In this document: positions 9,548 through 18,516 of the stretch, in pieces
Layout: the number at the start of each line of letters is the position of its first letter
How positions within the stretch are numbered: the first letter of the stretch is position 1
NCBI GenBank assembly: GCA_021155915.1
Contig: JAJNBE010000010.1
Location: 1-44,728 of the forward strand
Reading direction: 5' to 3'
DNA length: 44,728 nt
From: Solimicrobium sp.
Lineage (GTDB): Bacteria; Pseudomonadota; Gammaproteobacteria; Burkholderiales; Burkholderiaceae_D
The notes under the pieces: generated by a model
The model's input: only the letters and a program-made list of their open reading frames with translations
Told to the model about the DNA's origin: nothing
Databases searched by the model: none
Made by a program: the position numbers and the translations under genes

Positions 9548-11217
9548 AGCAAAGATTGCGGTAAAAGTGCACCTAAGGTTTGAAGGGTGTCGGCCTCCTC
9601 AACGGGTTTGTCTAAACGCCAACGCAGCATGCGGGGGAAACGTACGGCAATTCCGCTTTTATGCCGTGCACTACGGGCAATTCCTTCAAATCCAAGTTCG
9701 AATACTAGCGTCGGTTTCACACTACGCACCGGGCCGAACTTTTCTACCGTGGTCTTGCGGATAATGGCGTCGACTTTATGCATCTCTGCGTCGGTCAGCC
9801 CGGAATAGGCTTTTGCAAAAGGCACCAGAGCGCGCTCTGGATTTTCAGGTGGCGAATCCCACACCGCAAAGGTATAGTCACTGTACAGACTAGCGCGCCG
9901 CCCATGACCACGTTGTGCATAAATCAACACCGCGTCAATCGTGAAGGGATCAATTTTCCATTTCCACCATATACCCGCATTTTTGGTCCTTCCCACACCA
10001 TAATGCGCGTCCTGCGCTTTAAGCATAACACCTTCTACGCCCAAGGCGCGTGAGCCGGCCCGTTGTGGTGCCAGCTCTTCCCAAGTCGCTGCCTCTAGCA
10101 AAGGAGATAGCCTTAACCCTGGATGAGGATAACGCTGTAGCACTTGCTCCAGCAAAGCGCGGCGCTGACTTTGTATAATTGCCCGCTGGTCTCTGCCCCC
10201 CCATTCAAGCAGATCATATGCCAGAAGAATAACTGGCGCATCTCGCAACACTTTTGCAGTCAGAGTTTTGCGGCCGATACGCTGTTGCAACAATGCGAAT
10301 GGCTGCACGAATTCGTTTTGCCAAACCACGATTTCACCATCTAGCACCGTACCATCAGGCAAACCTTCGCCCATTGCCGCAATCTCCGGGAAACGATCGG
10401 TAATTAATTCTTCTCCCCGCGACCATAACCAAGTCTGACCAGCACGTCGCACCAACTGAGCACGGATACCATCCCATTTCCATTCGGCCAGCCAGTTATC
10501 AAGGGGTCCAAGCAACGCTGCTACTTCGGCCGGTTCATTTAACATTGCCGGCAAAGGATGGGCAAGAAAAAATGGATAAGGATGCCCGCTGTCGATACTG
10601 TGTTCAGTTTGTGATTTCTCAGCCAGTAATGCAAGATACCGCGTGGCAGTCGGTCGTGCGGCAATATCGGTATAACCGACCAAACGCTGAGCCACGTGCT
10701 TGCTGTCGATTCCGTTAACTTGGGCGAGCGCACGCGTCACTAATAATTTGGACACCCCAACACGCAAACTTCCCGTCATAAGTTTGATGCAGACGAAACG
10801 CATCCGTGTATCTAACTGTCCCCATAGGGCAGTGAGCCGTGGCGTAAGTTCTTCTAGCGGTAGCCCCCGCAACGGCAACAAATACTCTTCTATCCAAATG
10901 CGTAATCCATCTTTACTGGTTTCAGATGTGGTGTCCAGCGTTTCAGGCAACAATAATGCAATAGTTTCAGCCAAATCTCCTACTGCCTGATAGCTTTCCT
11001 CAAATAGCCAAACAGATATTCCTGTAGCTTCTCGGGCAATTTGCCGCAGCCATTTGCCCGGCACGATTTGACGTGGCTTCCCACCTGCTAAAAAATAAAC
11101 TGCCCATGCGGCATCTTCAGCGGGCGCATGTGAAAAGTAATCTTTCATTGCGGCCAACTTGGTATTGCTCGACGTGGTCGCGTCTAGCGCAGTATAAAGA
11201 TCAGTGAAGGCTTTCAT
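9544..11217 (-). CDS. ATP-dependent DNA ligase (cisplatin-damage-response type)
   Basis: Seals nicks in DNA using ATP; bacteria also have the NAD-dependent LigA, so this is an accessory repair ligase. In 557 residues the order is an N-terminal helical DNA-binding domain (1-200), the nucleotidyltransferase domain with motif [11 protein letters not shown], whose Lys at about 247 is the adenylated residue, motif III/IIIa-like LDGEIVVW, motif [10 protein letters not shown], motif V WWKWKID, and a C-terminal OB-fold. The KWDGIR form of motif I and the length match the ligase of the four-gene cassette. It lies between the exonuclease gene (187-base gap upstream) and the helicase gene (4-base overlap). 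Confidence 0.94.
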   Translation of the reverse strand: MKAFTDLYTALDATTSSNTKLAAMKDYFSHAPAEDAAWAVYFLAGGKPRQIVPGKWLRQIAREATGISVWLFEESYQAVGDLAETIALLLPETLDTTSETSKDGLRIWIEEYLLPLRGLPLEELTPRLTALWGQLDTRMRFVCIKLMTGSLRVGVSKLLVTRALAQVNGIDSKHVAQRLVGYTDIAARPTATRYLALLAEKSQTEHSIDSGHPYPFFLAHPLPAMLNEPAEVAALLGPLDNWLAEWKWDGIRAQLVRRAGQTWLWSRGEELITDRFPEIAAMGEGLPDGTVLDGEIVVWQNEFVQPFALLQQRIGRKTLTAKVLRDAPVILLAYDLLEWGGRDQRAIIQSQRRALLEQVLQRYPHPGLRLSPLLEAATWEELAPQRAGSRALGVEGVMLKAQDAHYGVGRTKNAGIWWKWKIDPFTIDAVLIYAQRGHGRRASLYSDYTFAVWDSPPENPERALVPFAKAYSGLTDAEMHKVDAIIRKTTVEKFGPVRSVKPTLVFELGFEGIARSARHKSGIAVRFPRMLRWRLDKPVEEADTLQTLGALLPQSLL

Positions 11218-11403
11218 AATCTATTATCGGGCTTATATAACACGGATTACTTTGCAGAGTTGCTGGATTAGTTAGGTTACTACGGTATCAGATAACGGCA
11301 ACGGTGAACATCGAAATTGTGGGGCGGGCGCTCTTTGCTGCTCTATTTGTTATTGAATTTAATTTTGGAAATGGAAGTTATTCCTTTACCGAAATTGCTA
11401 CGG

Positions 11404-12399
11404 TCAAGCCACTGTACTGTCTTCCTCACCATATTCAGTTTCGAAGACTCTGGCATCGATTCCTTGCTCTCTTAAATAGCGCACCATTATTGCCGTACTA
11501 CCATGGGTAACAAATACTTGAGTGGCGCCGGTAGATTGAATTGCTGTGTGTAGACCTGGCCAATCTGCATGATCTGACATCACAAATCCACGGTTAACTC
11601 CGCGCCGCCGCCGTGCCCCGCGCAGCTGCATCCAGCCGCTGGCAAACGCATCCGCATACTCCCCGAATCGCCGCATCCACAGCGAGCCTTGCGCCGAAGG
11701 TGGAGCGAGCACCAGCGCATTACGGTATAGCGCCTTATCTTCAATATCACTGACTTTGTACGTCGGCGGTAAAGCCACTCCCTCTGCTCGATAAACCGCA
11801 TTAAGCGGCTCAACTGCACCGTGCGTTAAGATGGGCCCAATTGAAGCATCCAGCCCCGCCAGCACACGCTGGGCCTTGCCAAAGGCATAACAGAATAAAA
11901 CTGATGTCCGATTTTCCGCAGCGTTATTGCGCCACCATTCGTTGATATCGTTAAACAGTTCAACCTGCGCAGGCCAACGGTAAATCGGCAGTCCAAACGT
12001 GCTTTCAGTAATAAAAGTGTGGCACGGCACGGGCTCGAATGGCGCGCAGGTGCCATCCGATTCCATTTTGTAATCGCCCGATGCCACCCAGACTTCACCT
12101 CGGTACTCCAACCGCACCTGAGCCGAACCTAATACATGACCCGCAGGATGAAAACTGAGCTGTACGCCGTTATGTGTGAGTGGTACGCCATAAGGCAGGG
12201 TATCGAGTGCAATATCGCCTAGTCGCGATAACAGAATATTTTTTCCGGGCGCAGCGCAGAGGTAATGACCGTTACCCGATCGCGCATGATCGCTGTGACC
12301 GTGGGTAATTATTGCACGGTCCACAGAGCGCCATGGATCGATATAAAAATCGCCGGGCGGACAGTATAGCCCTTCAGGGCGGGCAATAATAAGATCCAT
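11404..12399 (-). CDS. Ligase-associated DNA exonuclease (metallo-beta-lactamase fold)
   Basis: First gene of the repair cassette. The 331-residue protein has the zinc-binding motif HGHSDHAR at residues 33-40, as in beta-lactamase-fold nucleases of the CPSF/SNM1 kind, a GHVLGSAQ motif near residue 88, ASGDYK near 109, a TESTFG motif near 133, and a late MSDHADW motif followed by FVTHG. These are the expected motifs of a beta-CASP-like nuclease, although the protein is short for that family, as usual for the cassette member. The downstream ligase gene starts 187 bases later, so this gap may hold an internal promoter. Role in end processing is inferred from fold and context. Confidence 0.92.
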   Translation of the reverse strand: MDLIIARPEGLYCPPGDFYIDPWRSVDRAIITHGHSDHARSGNGHYLCAAPGKNILLSRLGDIALDTLPYGVPLTHNGVQLSFHPAGHVLGSAQVRLEYRGEVWVASGDYKMESDGTCAPFEPVPCHTFITESTFGLPIYRWPAQVELFNDINEWWRNNAAENRTSVLFCYAFGKAQRVLAGLDASIGPILTHGAVEPLNAVYRAEGVALPPTYKVSDIEDKALYRNALVLAPPSAQGSLWMRRFGEYADAFASGWMQLRGARRRRGVNRGFVMSDHADWPGLHTAIQSTGATQVFVTHGSTAIMVRYLREQGIDARVFETEYGEEDSTVA

Positions 12400-12869
12400 A
12401 ACTTAGGCATTCCTTAAGTATTTATAAAAGTAATTATTGGTTACCGCATAGCTTAAGTAATAGATGATTGCTTCGGTCAAAATTCTTTTTCCATTGAAAG
12501 AATTAATGCTGCAAAAGAGCGCGATTTACTGCAGTTCTCTTTCCAATTTCACGAAATTCTATTGGCACTTTCCCCGCTTACACAAACCTTCAGGTTTTCC
12601 TACAGAATCCAATGATCTCAGCCAGTTGCTATGATAGAAGATTCAATTCAATGAGGTCAGATTACCACGGAAAGGGCCTGGGGCGCCTTTTTAAGTCACA
12701 ACAAATAATATAACGGATGAGTTGAGTTTTGAAGAAACTTTAGAGAAGAAGCAGATCAAATCACTTCGCCAATAGATCCAGATAATTTTTTGAAAACTAT
12801 GATCTAGAATGCAGCAATTTCTTTAGTGATCAATTTTTACTACTGTGTGCCTTTTTGCGGGCATTTACC

Positions 12870-12884
12870 GGTGTCAATGACACC
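12870..12884. repeat. 15-base palindrome GGTGTCAATGACACC
   Basis: A 7-bp perfect inverted repeat around a single central base. This size and symmetry suit a dimeric regulator site, but no gene start lies close downstream, so it may equally be part of the decayed sequence around it. Confidence 0.35.
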
Positions 12885-13318
12885 ATTTTTACCGCTATGA
12901 GCGCAATTCTTTGCTCATTCTGTATAAACAATCGACGAGCATACTATTGGGCTGCAGGTGAGCAATTGATTGGTACCATACCTCAACTTTTGCATCATTT
13001 AAGCCTGAAAAGCATTGTTGACCGAAGTGGGATGAATAATTTTAATAACTTATTGCTCGACGAAATTTTGGGAATTTTTGTAATTTCTACAATAAAGCAT
13101 CGATGGGTAGGTCAGAAAAAAAGGGCGCCGGCTTTCACTCGCGTTCGGTAGTTATCGCTCTTTTTTGGAACAACAGTTTCCTGCTCAATGAGCTTTAACC
13201 ACGGTAGGAATACCCCTTATTGCATCTCCCGAACAAAATCCTTGGATACACGGGCTTCCCAGTTTGTACGATTTGTCCAATCCTTTATTAACGTCTACGA
13301 TTTATCCTCTCTCCAATA

Positions 13319-13349
13319 CTGACCGCTGACCGTTTCTGGCAGCGGTCAG
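13319..13349. terminator. Perfect 10-bp hairpin downstream of the orphan minus-strand gene
   Basis: CTGACCGCTG and CAGCGGTCAG form a perfect 10-bp stem with an 11-base loop. It lies about 70 bases beyond the stop codon of the minus-strand gene ending at 13420, a place where a terminator is plausible. There is no T-run on the minus-strand side, so a different role or a palindromic repeat remains possible. Confidence 0.35.
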
Positions 13350-13419
13350 ATTGAAGACCATTAGATCCATTAAAGAGAACACAGAGATGCTAGATTAAGA
13401 GGCCCTTAAAACTAGCTAA

Positions 13420-14022
13420 CTACTTCGAGAAAATTTTATCAAGAAAACCTTTTTTCTTTGCTTTGCCCTCCGTATCAATTGCCTGAGACTTCACATCCTT
13501 AGCAAGATCAAGAAAACCCTTGTTTTCAACTTTATTTTGCTGAATCACTTTTTGCGGAAGAATATCTTTAATAGTCTTAGCAGGTACTAATGGGATAAAG
13601 GATTTAAGTTTCTCTGGTTCGTCACAATTTTTTCGATCGTCGTTATGAACTTTAAGCGCAATATGCTGTTGCTCTACCTTTAAAGTTATAAAGATTTTCG
13701 TACTTTGAGAATTTTGAATACAGACAGTAACTCTTTCTCCAGGGTTCTGAGCAGCATCTCTAACTCCTTTAAAATACGCAGTGGCTGCCGCCCGCTTACC
13801 AATATTCTGTGCCTCATAGTAGTCGTGAAGAGCTGAACTAAAACCACATGCATGTAACACCTCTCCCAATCCCTGAAGAAAATTACTGTAATTGGTCGCT
13901 TCTTTTTCAAGCTCAGACACTGTGACCTCTTTTCCTTGACTAATAAGGTCCTTTGACTTACTCACCATTCTATCGAACGTGCTCGTCGATACACAATTCG
14001 TAATACTTATCCCTGCAGCCAT
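13420..14022 (-). CDS. Hypothetical protein, possible lipoprotein
   Basis: I do not recognise this protein. It is helical and charged, about 200 residues from the ATG at 14022, which has GGGGGA just upstream. The frame stays open to a TTG at 14064, which would add a hydrophobic stretch (FDLIRFLIFGGYM) and make the N-terminus look like a membrane or lipoprotein leader ending near ITNC; that longer start has no visible ribosome binding site. The middle has four scattered Cys residues. The C-terminus carries two similar stretches, KGFLDLAKDVK and KGFLDKIFSK, the second at the very end with a KKK before it. It stands alone between decayed DNA and the divergent lemA operon. Codon use and composition look like a real gene, but function is unknown. 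Confidence 0.6.
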   Translation of the reverse strand: MAAGISITNCVSTSTFDRMVSKSKDLISQGKEVTVSELEKEATNYSNFLQGLGEVLHACGFSSALHDYYEAQNIGKRAAATAYFKGVRDAAQNPGERVTVCIQNSQSTKIFITLKVEQQHIALKVHNDDRKNCDEPEKLKSFIPLVPAKTIKDILPQKVIQQNKVENKGFLDLAKDVKSQAIDTEGKAKKKGFLDKIFSK

Positions 14023-14562
14023 ATATCCCCCGAAAATTAAAAATCTAATTAAATCGAAACTCAAAAACAGATCAAAATTTTATTCAATAGATTTAAGTAC
14101 AAAAGTCATTTGCAATAGAAAAATCATCCAAGCTCGTAACGCTCAAGTGCTATTAAATTGCGCTGATAGAGTCATCTTATAAGGAGGGTAGAAAACGATC
14201 TATTGTGGATTTCACGTAGAGATTCAATACCTATCAATCCTTAGGCCCAATTCATTCACCTGAAATGCACGTGCATATCGCAATCTAAATCTCCTCGCTC
14301 ATTGCCCTCCTTGGAAAACTTGTAGGCAAACAACGCTAAATCAACCTATAAATCGTTCTATATTCTCAATTGCTAAGGGATTCGGGGCGTAATTGGTAGA
14401 GAGGCTTAGATGACGGCGCTGTTTCTGAATTTTGATGCGCCATGCTCATTAAAACTAACGCCATCAAAATGCTCTGAAAGGTATAGAATATTCGTGCAAT
14501 GAAACTTATTACTTACCTCTACAAACTACATCAACAATATTTGATTTTTCTGGAGACAAACG
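14023..14562. other. Intergenic region upstream of lemA
   Basis: About 500 bases between two divergent genes, so promoters for both should lie here. It is AT-rich, with an AAGGAGGG at about 14179 that precedes no sizeable frame. TATAGAAT near 14482 could be a -10 element for the lemA operon, but no good -35 matches it. No RNA gene was recognised. Confidence 0.4.
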
Positions 14563-15207
14563 ATGAATAAATGGAAAAATGTGACATTAGTATTATGGAC
14601 AGTTACTCTTCTGTTCGCATTAAGCGGCTGCGGCTACAACACATTGCAAATGCAAGACGAGAGCATCAAAGCCAATTGGTCAGAAGTCGTCAATCAATAC
14701 CAGCGACGTGCGGATTTGATTCCGAATCTGGTGAATACGGTAAAGGGCTATGCCGGACATGAAAAAGAGGTGCTGACACAAGTAACTGAAGCGCGGGCGC
14801 GCGTCGGCTCCATTCAAGTTAGTCCGGCAGTGCTAAATGATCCGCAGGCTCTGGAAAAATTCGGGCGCGCCCAAAGTGAACTGTCCGGTGCGCTATCTCG
14901 TCTATTGGCCGTTTCTGAAAATTACCCACAACTCAAAGCAGATGCAAATTTTCGTGATTTGCAAGCACAGTTAGAAGGGACTGAAAATCGGATTACCGTA
15001 GCACGCAATCGCTACATCAAGGCAGTGCAAGAATATAATGTCACGGTGCGCACTTTCCCTTCCAATCTCACAGCAAAGGCAATGGGCTATTCCATCAAAC
15101 CGAACTTTTCTGTGGATAATGAGCAAGTGATTGCTGTACCACCCAAGGTTGATTTTGGAGCCGATGCGGGTAAGAATCAAAACACGTCACCGCGGAGTAC
15201 TCCATGA
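14563..15207 (+). CDS. lemA: LemA family lipoprotein
   Basis: LemA-family protein of 214 residues. The N-terminus is a lipoprotein leader: basic start, hydrophobic core, and lipobox LSGC with Cys at residue 23. The helical domain follows with the family's typical QYQRRADLIPNLVNTVKGYAGHEKEVL segment (residues about 46-73) and the late ENRITVARNRYIKAVQEYN segment. GGAG eight bases upstream of the ATG supports the start. The stop overlaps the start of the next gene by 4 bases (ATGA), and a third gene follows, so the three form an operon. LemA beside TPM-domain proteins is a common arrangement in proteobacteria; the molecular role is still poorly defined, probably in envelope maintenance. Confidence 0.94.
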   Translation: MNKWKNVTLVLWTVTLLFALSGCGYNTLQMQDESIKANWSEVVNQYQRRADLIPNLVNTVKGYAGHEKEVLTQVTEARARVGSIQVSPAVLNDPQALEKFGRAQSELSGALSRLLAVSENYPQLKADANFRDLQAQLEGTENRITVARNRYIKAVQEYNVTVRTFPSNLTAKAMGYSIKPNFSVDNEQVIAVPPKVDFGADAGKNQNTSPRSTP

Positions 15208-16052
15208 AACTCGGCCGGATCGTCAAGACCTCGTTGTTTTGTCTGACGCTCATTGCTAATTTAGCCTTTACGGCAGAGGTAGCGATTCCGTCTTTGTCAG
15301 CACGGGTAACCGACATGACTAGCACGCTCACTGCCGATCAGAAATCAACACTGGAACAGAAACTAGCAAATTTTGAAGCGAAAAAAGGGGCTCAGATTGC
15401 GGTGCTGATGATTCCTACCACAACTCCCGAGACCATCGAACAGTATGCGCTACGCGTAGGAGAACAATGGAAATTGGGACGCAAGAAGGTAGATGACGGC
15501 GCTCTTTTGATTGTTGCCAAGGACCAAAGAGAATTACGCATTGAAGTGGGATACGGTCTGGAAGGCGCGTTAAATGATGCCGTTAGCAAACGTATTATCA
15601 GTGAAATTATCACCCCGCGGTTTAAGCAGGGTGACTATTTTGGTGGCATTGATGCAGGGCTCAACAGCATGATGAGTGTGGTAAACGGTGAGCCGTTACC
15701 GAAACCCGCGCGCGGTGCAAGTAACGGTTTTTCGGATTTTGAACAGTATCTTCCGGTGATATTGATTGGGGCGCTCGCTCTGGGTGGCATCCTTCGTGCA
15801 GTGTTAGGCAGGTTCGCGGGTGCCGTAGTGACCGGCGGAATCATCACCTTTCTCACTTGGTCATTAGTCGGGGCGCTTTCTATTGCCTTGTTTTCGGGAA
15901 TTTTGGCCCTGCTGGTGAACTTGTTTGGCGGCGGAATGCTCGGAATAGGAAGGAGAGCCGGCCGCAATGGTCGCGGAGGGTTCGGCGGAGGAGGCGGTTT
16001 TGGTGGTGGCGGGGGCGGATTTGGTGGCGGTGGCGCTTCGGGAAGGTGGTAA
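15204..16052 (+). CDS. TPM-domain membrane protein (YgcG-like)
   Basis: Secreted/membrane TPM-domain protein of 282 residues. It starts with a signal peptide (hydrophobic core about residues 8-22), followed by the TPM domain at about 28-160 with the family's VTDMTSTLTADQKSTLEQKL start and the RIEVGYGLEGALNDAVSKRI segment. Two or more hydrophobic segments (about 178-245) anchor it in the inner membrane. The C-terminus is extremely Gly-rich (GGGGGFGG type) and ends ASGRW, as in other YgcG-like proteins. It overlaps lemA by 4 bases. The TPM domain is thought to sit in the periplasm; catalytic activity is not established for this branch. Confidence 0.92.
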   Translation: MKLGRIVKTSLFCLTLIANLAFTAEVAIPSLSARVTDMTSTLTADQKSTLEQKLANFEAKKGAQIAVLMIPTTTPETIEQYALRVGEQWKLGRKKVDDGALLIVAKDQRELRIEVGYGLEGALNDAVSKRIISEIITPRFKQGDYFGGIDAGLNSMMSVVNGEPLPKPARGASNGFSDFEQYLPVILIGALALGGILRAVLGRFAGAVVTGGIITFLTWSLVGALSIALFSGILALLVNLFGGGMLGIGRRAGRNGRGGFGGGGGFGGGGGGFGGGGASGRW

Positions 16053-16053
16053 G

Positions 16054-16548
16054 ATGATTAAACGTATAATACGGCATCTCTTATCCGGTGAATGGCAAAC
16101 GGGGCGTTTATTTCCTCAACAAACGTTGAATGCCATAGAGCAAGAGATCATAGCGAGCGAAAGTGCGCATGCTGGTGAGATTCGGTTCGTCATAGAATGC
16201 GGACTTGGGATTACTCCGCTGTTCAAAGGATTTTGTACACGAGAGCGTTCCATTGATGTCTTTTCCCAATTGCGTATGTGGGATACTGACCATCGAAACG
16301 GTGTATTAATCTATTTATTATTGGCGGACCACTCCGTTGAGATCGTGGCAGATCGTGGAGTGCATCCAAAAATCGGCACGCCCGAATGGGAAAAAATATG
16401 CCGTGACATGGAAACCGAATTTCGCCAGGGCCGATACGAATCTGGCGCCGTCGCGGGTATTAAAGCTATAACGCACCATCTGACACAGCACTTTCCGGCG
16501 CTAGGCCCACCTAGAAATGCGTTGATCAATAAGGTTGTCATTTTGTAG
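16054..16548 (+). CDS. Second TPM-domain protein
   Basis: A second TPM-domain protein, 164 residues, starting 1 base after the preceding stop. The frame is open further upstream inside the previous gene, but MIKRIIRHLL at 16054 is the sensible start. Recognisable segments are IRFVIECGLGITPLF, GVLIYLLLADHSVEIVADRGVHPKIG (about residues 85-110) and the late GRYESGAVAGIKAITHHL. No signal peptide is seen, so it may be cytoplasmic or membrane-attached. The pair of a long YgcG-like TPM protein and a short TPM protein after LemA is a recurring operon form. It converges on hutI with 12 bases between stop codons. Confidence 0.88.
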   Translation: MIKRIIRHLLSGEWQTGRLFPQQTLNAIEQEIIASESAHAGEIRFVIECGLGITPLFKGFCTRERSIDVFSQLRMWDTDHRNGVLIYLLLADHSVEIVADRGVHPKIGTPEWEKICRDMETEFRQGRYESGAVAGIKAITHHLTQHFPALGPPRNALINKVVIL

Positions 16549-16560
16549 GTGGGAGCGTTA

Positions 16561-17793
16561 CTATAGGATGCGCCCACCAAACACTACACCACAACAAGGG
16601 TTAGCGCCCATAGCGTAAGATAAATCAGCGGGCCTATCCACTTGCCACAAAGCAAAATCGGCCCGCTTCCCAACAGTTAACGATCCAATTGTGTTTGATA
16701 ATCCCAAGGCTTTAGCGGCATTGCGCGTGGTACCTTGTAACGCTTCCAAAGGAGTCATTTTGAATAAGGTACATGCCATATTCATGGCAAGTAACAATGA
16801 CGTCATCGGTGAGGTACCCGGATTACAGTCCGTTGAGATGGCGATGGGAACAGCCGCTTTTCGCAAAGCGGGTATCGGCGGCAATTGAGTTTCACGTAAA
16901 AAATAAAATGCTCCTGGCAATAATACCGCCACTGTGCCCGCCTTCGCCATAGCAGCAACACCGGCTTCGGATAAATATTCTAAATGGTCAGCAGACAAAC
17001 CTTGGTAACGCGCGGTTAATAGTGCGCCGCCCTGATCCGACAATTGCTCCGCATGGAGTTTAACAGGCAGCTCATATTTTTTTGCCGCCTGGAAAACCCG
17101 CTCGGTTTGTGCCGCGGTGAATCCAATTTTTTCACAGAAAGCGTCCACCGCATCGACTAGCCCTTCGGCAACTAAAGCCGGCAACATCTGTTCACAAACC
17201 ACTTCAATATACGCTTCCACGCGTCCTGCAAATTCCGGCGGTACCGCATGGGCGCCTAAAAATGTGGTACAAATTCGAACAGGTAGCTCTCGTTCTAATT
17301 GCCGCGCCACGCGCAAAATTTTTGCCTCGGTAATCAAATCCAAACCGTAACCCGATTTACATTCCAAGGTAGTTACGCCCTCTTGTAATAACCGCTTTAC
17401 ACGTATTATGCTCTGCGCTAACAACTCCGATTCACTTGCAGCACGGGTCGCCATCACCGTTGAAATAATGCCACCGCCACGCTTAGCAATTTCTTCGTAG
17501 GACACACCATTTAAACGATCTTCAAATTCGCCACTGCGATTTCCGCCATACACCACGTGCGTATGGCAATCAATTAAACCCGGTGTCAACCACGCGCCTT
17601 TACAGTCAACCACCTCCCCTGCATGATAACTGTCAGACAAATCGGAGCGCTTACCTAACCAATCAATCACCCCGCCTCTAACAGCGATTGCACCCTCACG
17701 GCATTCACCATAACTAATGTCATCAGACATTGTCGCCAAATGCACATTGAGGAAAAGGCAGTCCCATTGTGGAGTTTGCGAAGTTGTTGACAT
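16561..17793 (-). CDS. hutI: Imidazolonepropionase
   Basis: Third step of histidine degradation: hydrolysis of imidazolone-5-propionate to N-formimino-L-glutamate in the cytoplasm. The 410-residue amidohydrolase has the metal-binding [10 protein letters not shown] motif near residue 77, the [10 protein letters not shown] stretch, [10 protein letters not shown] near 246, and [10 protein letters not shown] near 323, all diagnostic for HutI. The start lies 3 bases after the stop codon of the hutD gene, so the two are co-transcribed and probably translationally coupled. hutU and hutG, needed for steps two and four, are not in this window. Confidence 0.96.
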   Translation of the reverse strand: MSTTSQTPQWDCLFLNVHLATMSDDISYGECREGAIAVRGGVIDWLGKRSDLSDSYHAGEVVDCKGAWLTPGLIDCHTHVVYGGNRSGEFEDRLNGVSYEEIAKRGGGIISTVMATRAASESELLAQSIIRVKRLLQEGVTTLECKSGYGLDLITEAKILRVARQLERELPVRICTTFLGAHAVPPEFAGRVEAYIEVVCEQMLPALVAEGLVDAVDAFCEKIGFTAAQTERVFQAAKKYELPVKLHAEQLSDQGGALLTARYQGLSADHLEYLSEAGVAAMAKAGTVAVLLPGAFYFLRETQLPPIPALRKAAVPIAISTDCNPGTSPMTSLLLAMNMACTLFKMTPLEALQGTTRNAAKALGLSNTIGSLTVGKRADFALWQVDRPADLSYAMGANPCCGVVFGGRIL

Positions 17794-17796
17794 TAA

Positions 17797-18435
17797 TTAG
17801 GCACCATTCCGTCTAATCTGGACACAATAAAAACGGCTATTTCTATCGCTGTGTAATGTACATTTGCTCGCTTCATGTTCCGATGAAAACTGCACCGATT
17901 CATCTTTTTGCAAATCGAGTGTCACATTTTCGGTTAGCACTTTCCCGCTTCCCTGCGCGCAATACAATAATACCGTGTTAGAGGGAAATTGCCATGTTCC
18001 CTCGCCCTCCCAATGAGTTAAAAGGTGTGAACAATTAGAACGGCGGCTCATGACATTAAGATCCTCAATCGCGCCATCCATTAACTCAGCATGAGTCATT
18101 GCGTCACCAGAAAAAGTAGCAATATTATTTTCTCCATTCACTTGCAGAACAACATCATCGGTCGTGAGCTGCACAGCGACTCCATGCAACAACGCGAGTG
18201 AGCGATCAACACCGAAAAAACGCGAAAAGTCGCCGTCACTAACGACCTGAGCACGGCTCACTCGCCAATCGAAGTTATCCAACTTGGCCTGGGCGGGGAA
18301 CACGGCGATTTCTACGGTCGTGCCAGCACCATTCTTCCATGGCATGCTACGGTAATCGGAGAGAGTTCGTTTTTTCACAGATGATTGCTCACTACCTATC
18401 TGGCGAACAAGCGGTGAATGGGCAACAGGTTGCAT
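17797..18435 (-). CDS. hutD: HutD family protein
   Basis: Cupin-fold HutD family protein that accompanies histidine-utilisation genes; it is thought to set or sense pathway intermediates, not to catalyse a known step. The core begins LSDYRSMPWKNGAGTTVEIAVFP, the family hallmark, and continues with WRVSRAQVVSDGDFSRFFGVDRSLALLHG. The frame opens at an ATG at 18483, but the ATG at 18435 has GGAG seven bases upstream and puts the start closer to the family norm, giving 212 residues. It lies directly upstream of hutI. A 30-residue extension before LSDY is longer than usual. Confidence 0.88.
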   Translation of the reverse strand: MQPVAHSPLVRQIGSEQSSVKKRTLSDYRSMPWKNGAGTTVEIAVFPAQAKLDNFDWRVSRAQVVSDGDFSRFFGVDRSLALLHGVAVQLTTDDVVLQVNGENNIATFSGDAMTHAELMDGAIEDLNVMSRRSNCSHLLTHWEGEGTWQFPSNTVLLYCAQGSGKVLTENVTLDLQKDESVQFSSEHEASKCTLHSDRNSRFYCVQIRRNGA

Positions 18436-18516
18436 AATTAACTCCCAATGAATGACGTTGATCGCCCCAATTTTTAAACACATTCTTCATCATTCAGCTG
18501 CTTCGATCGTTCTTTA

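Larger units (their letters stand above)
12400..13419. other. Decayed gene-free region of about 1 kb
   Basis: No convincing intact gene. A plus-strand frame at 12855-13151 (98 codons) contains IGTIPQLLHHLSLKSIVDR, which faintly resembles the ITAIPELLxLLxLKGCIVTIDA stretch of ISAs1-family transposases; the rest does not align clearly, so this is only a suspicion of a mobile-element relic. Two sharp inverted repeats lie inside and are listed separately. The region separates the repair cassette from the next gene and looks like degraded DNA. Confidence 0.45.

Noticed and set aside
15635..15967. Minus-strand 110-codon frame inside the TPM-domain gene
   Set aside because: Shadow of a well-supported gene on the other strand; Pro/Ala-rich content reflects the antisense of Gly- and Ala-rich codons.
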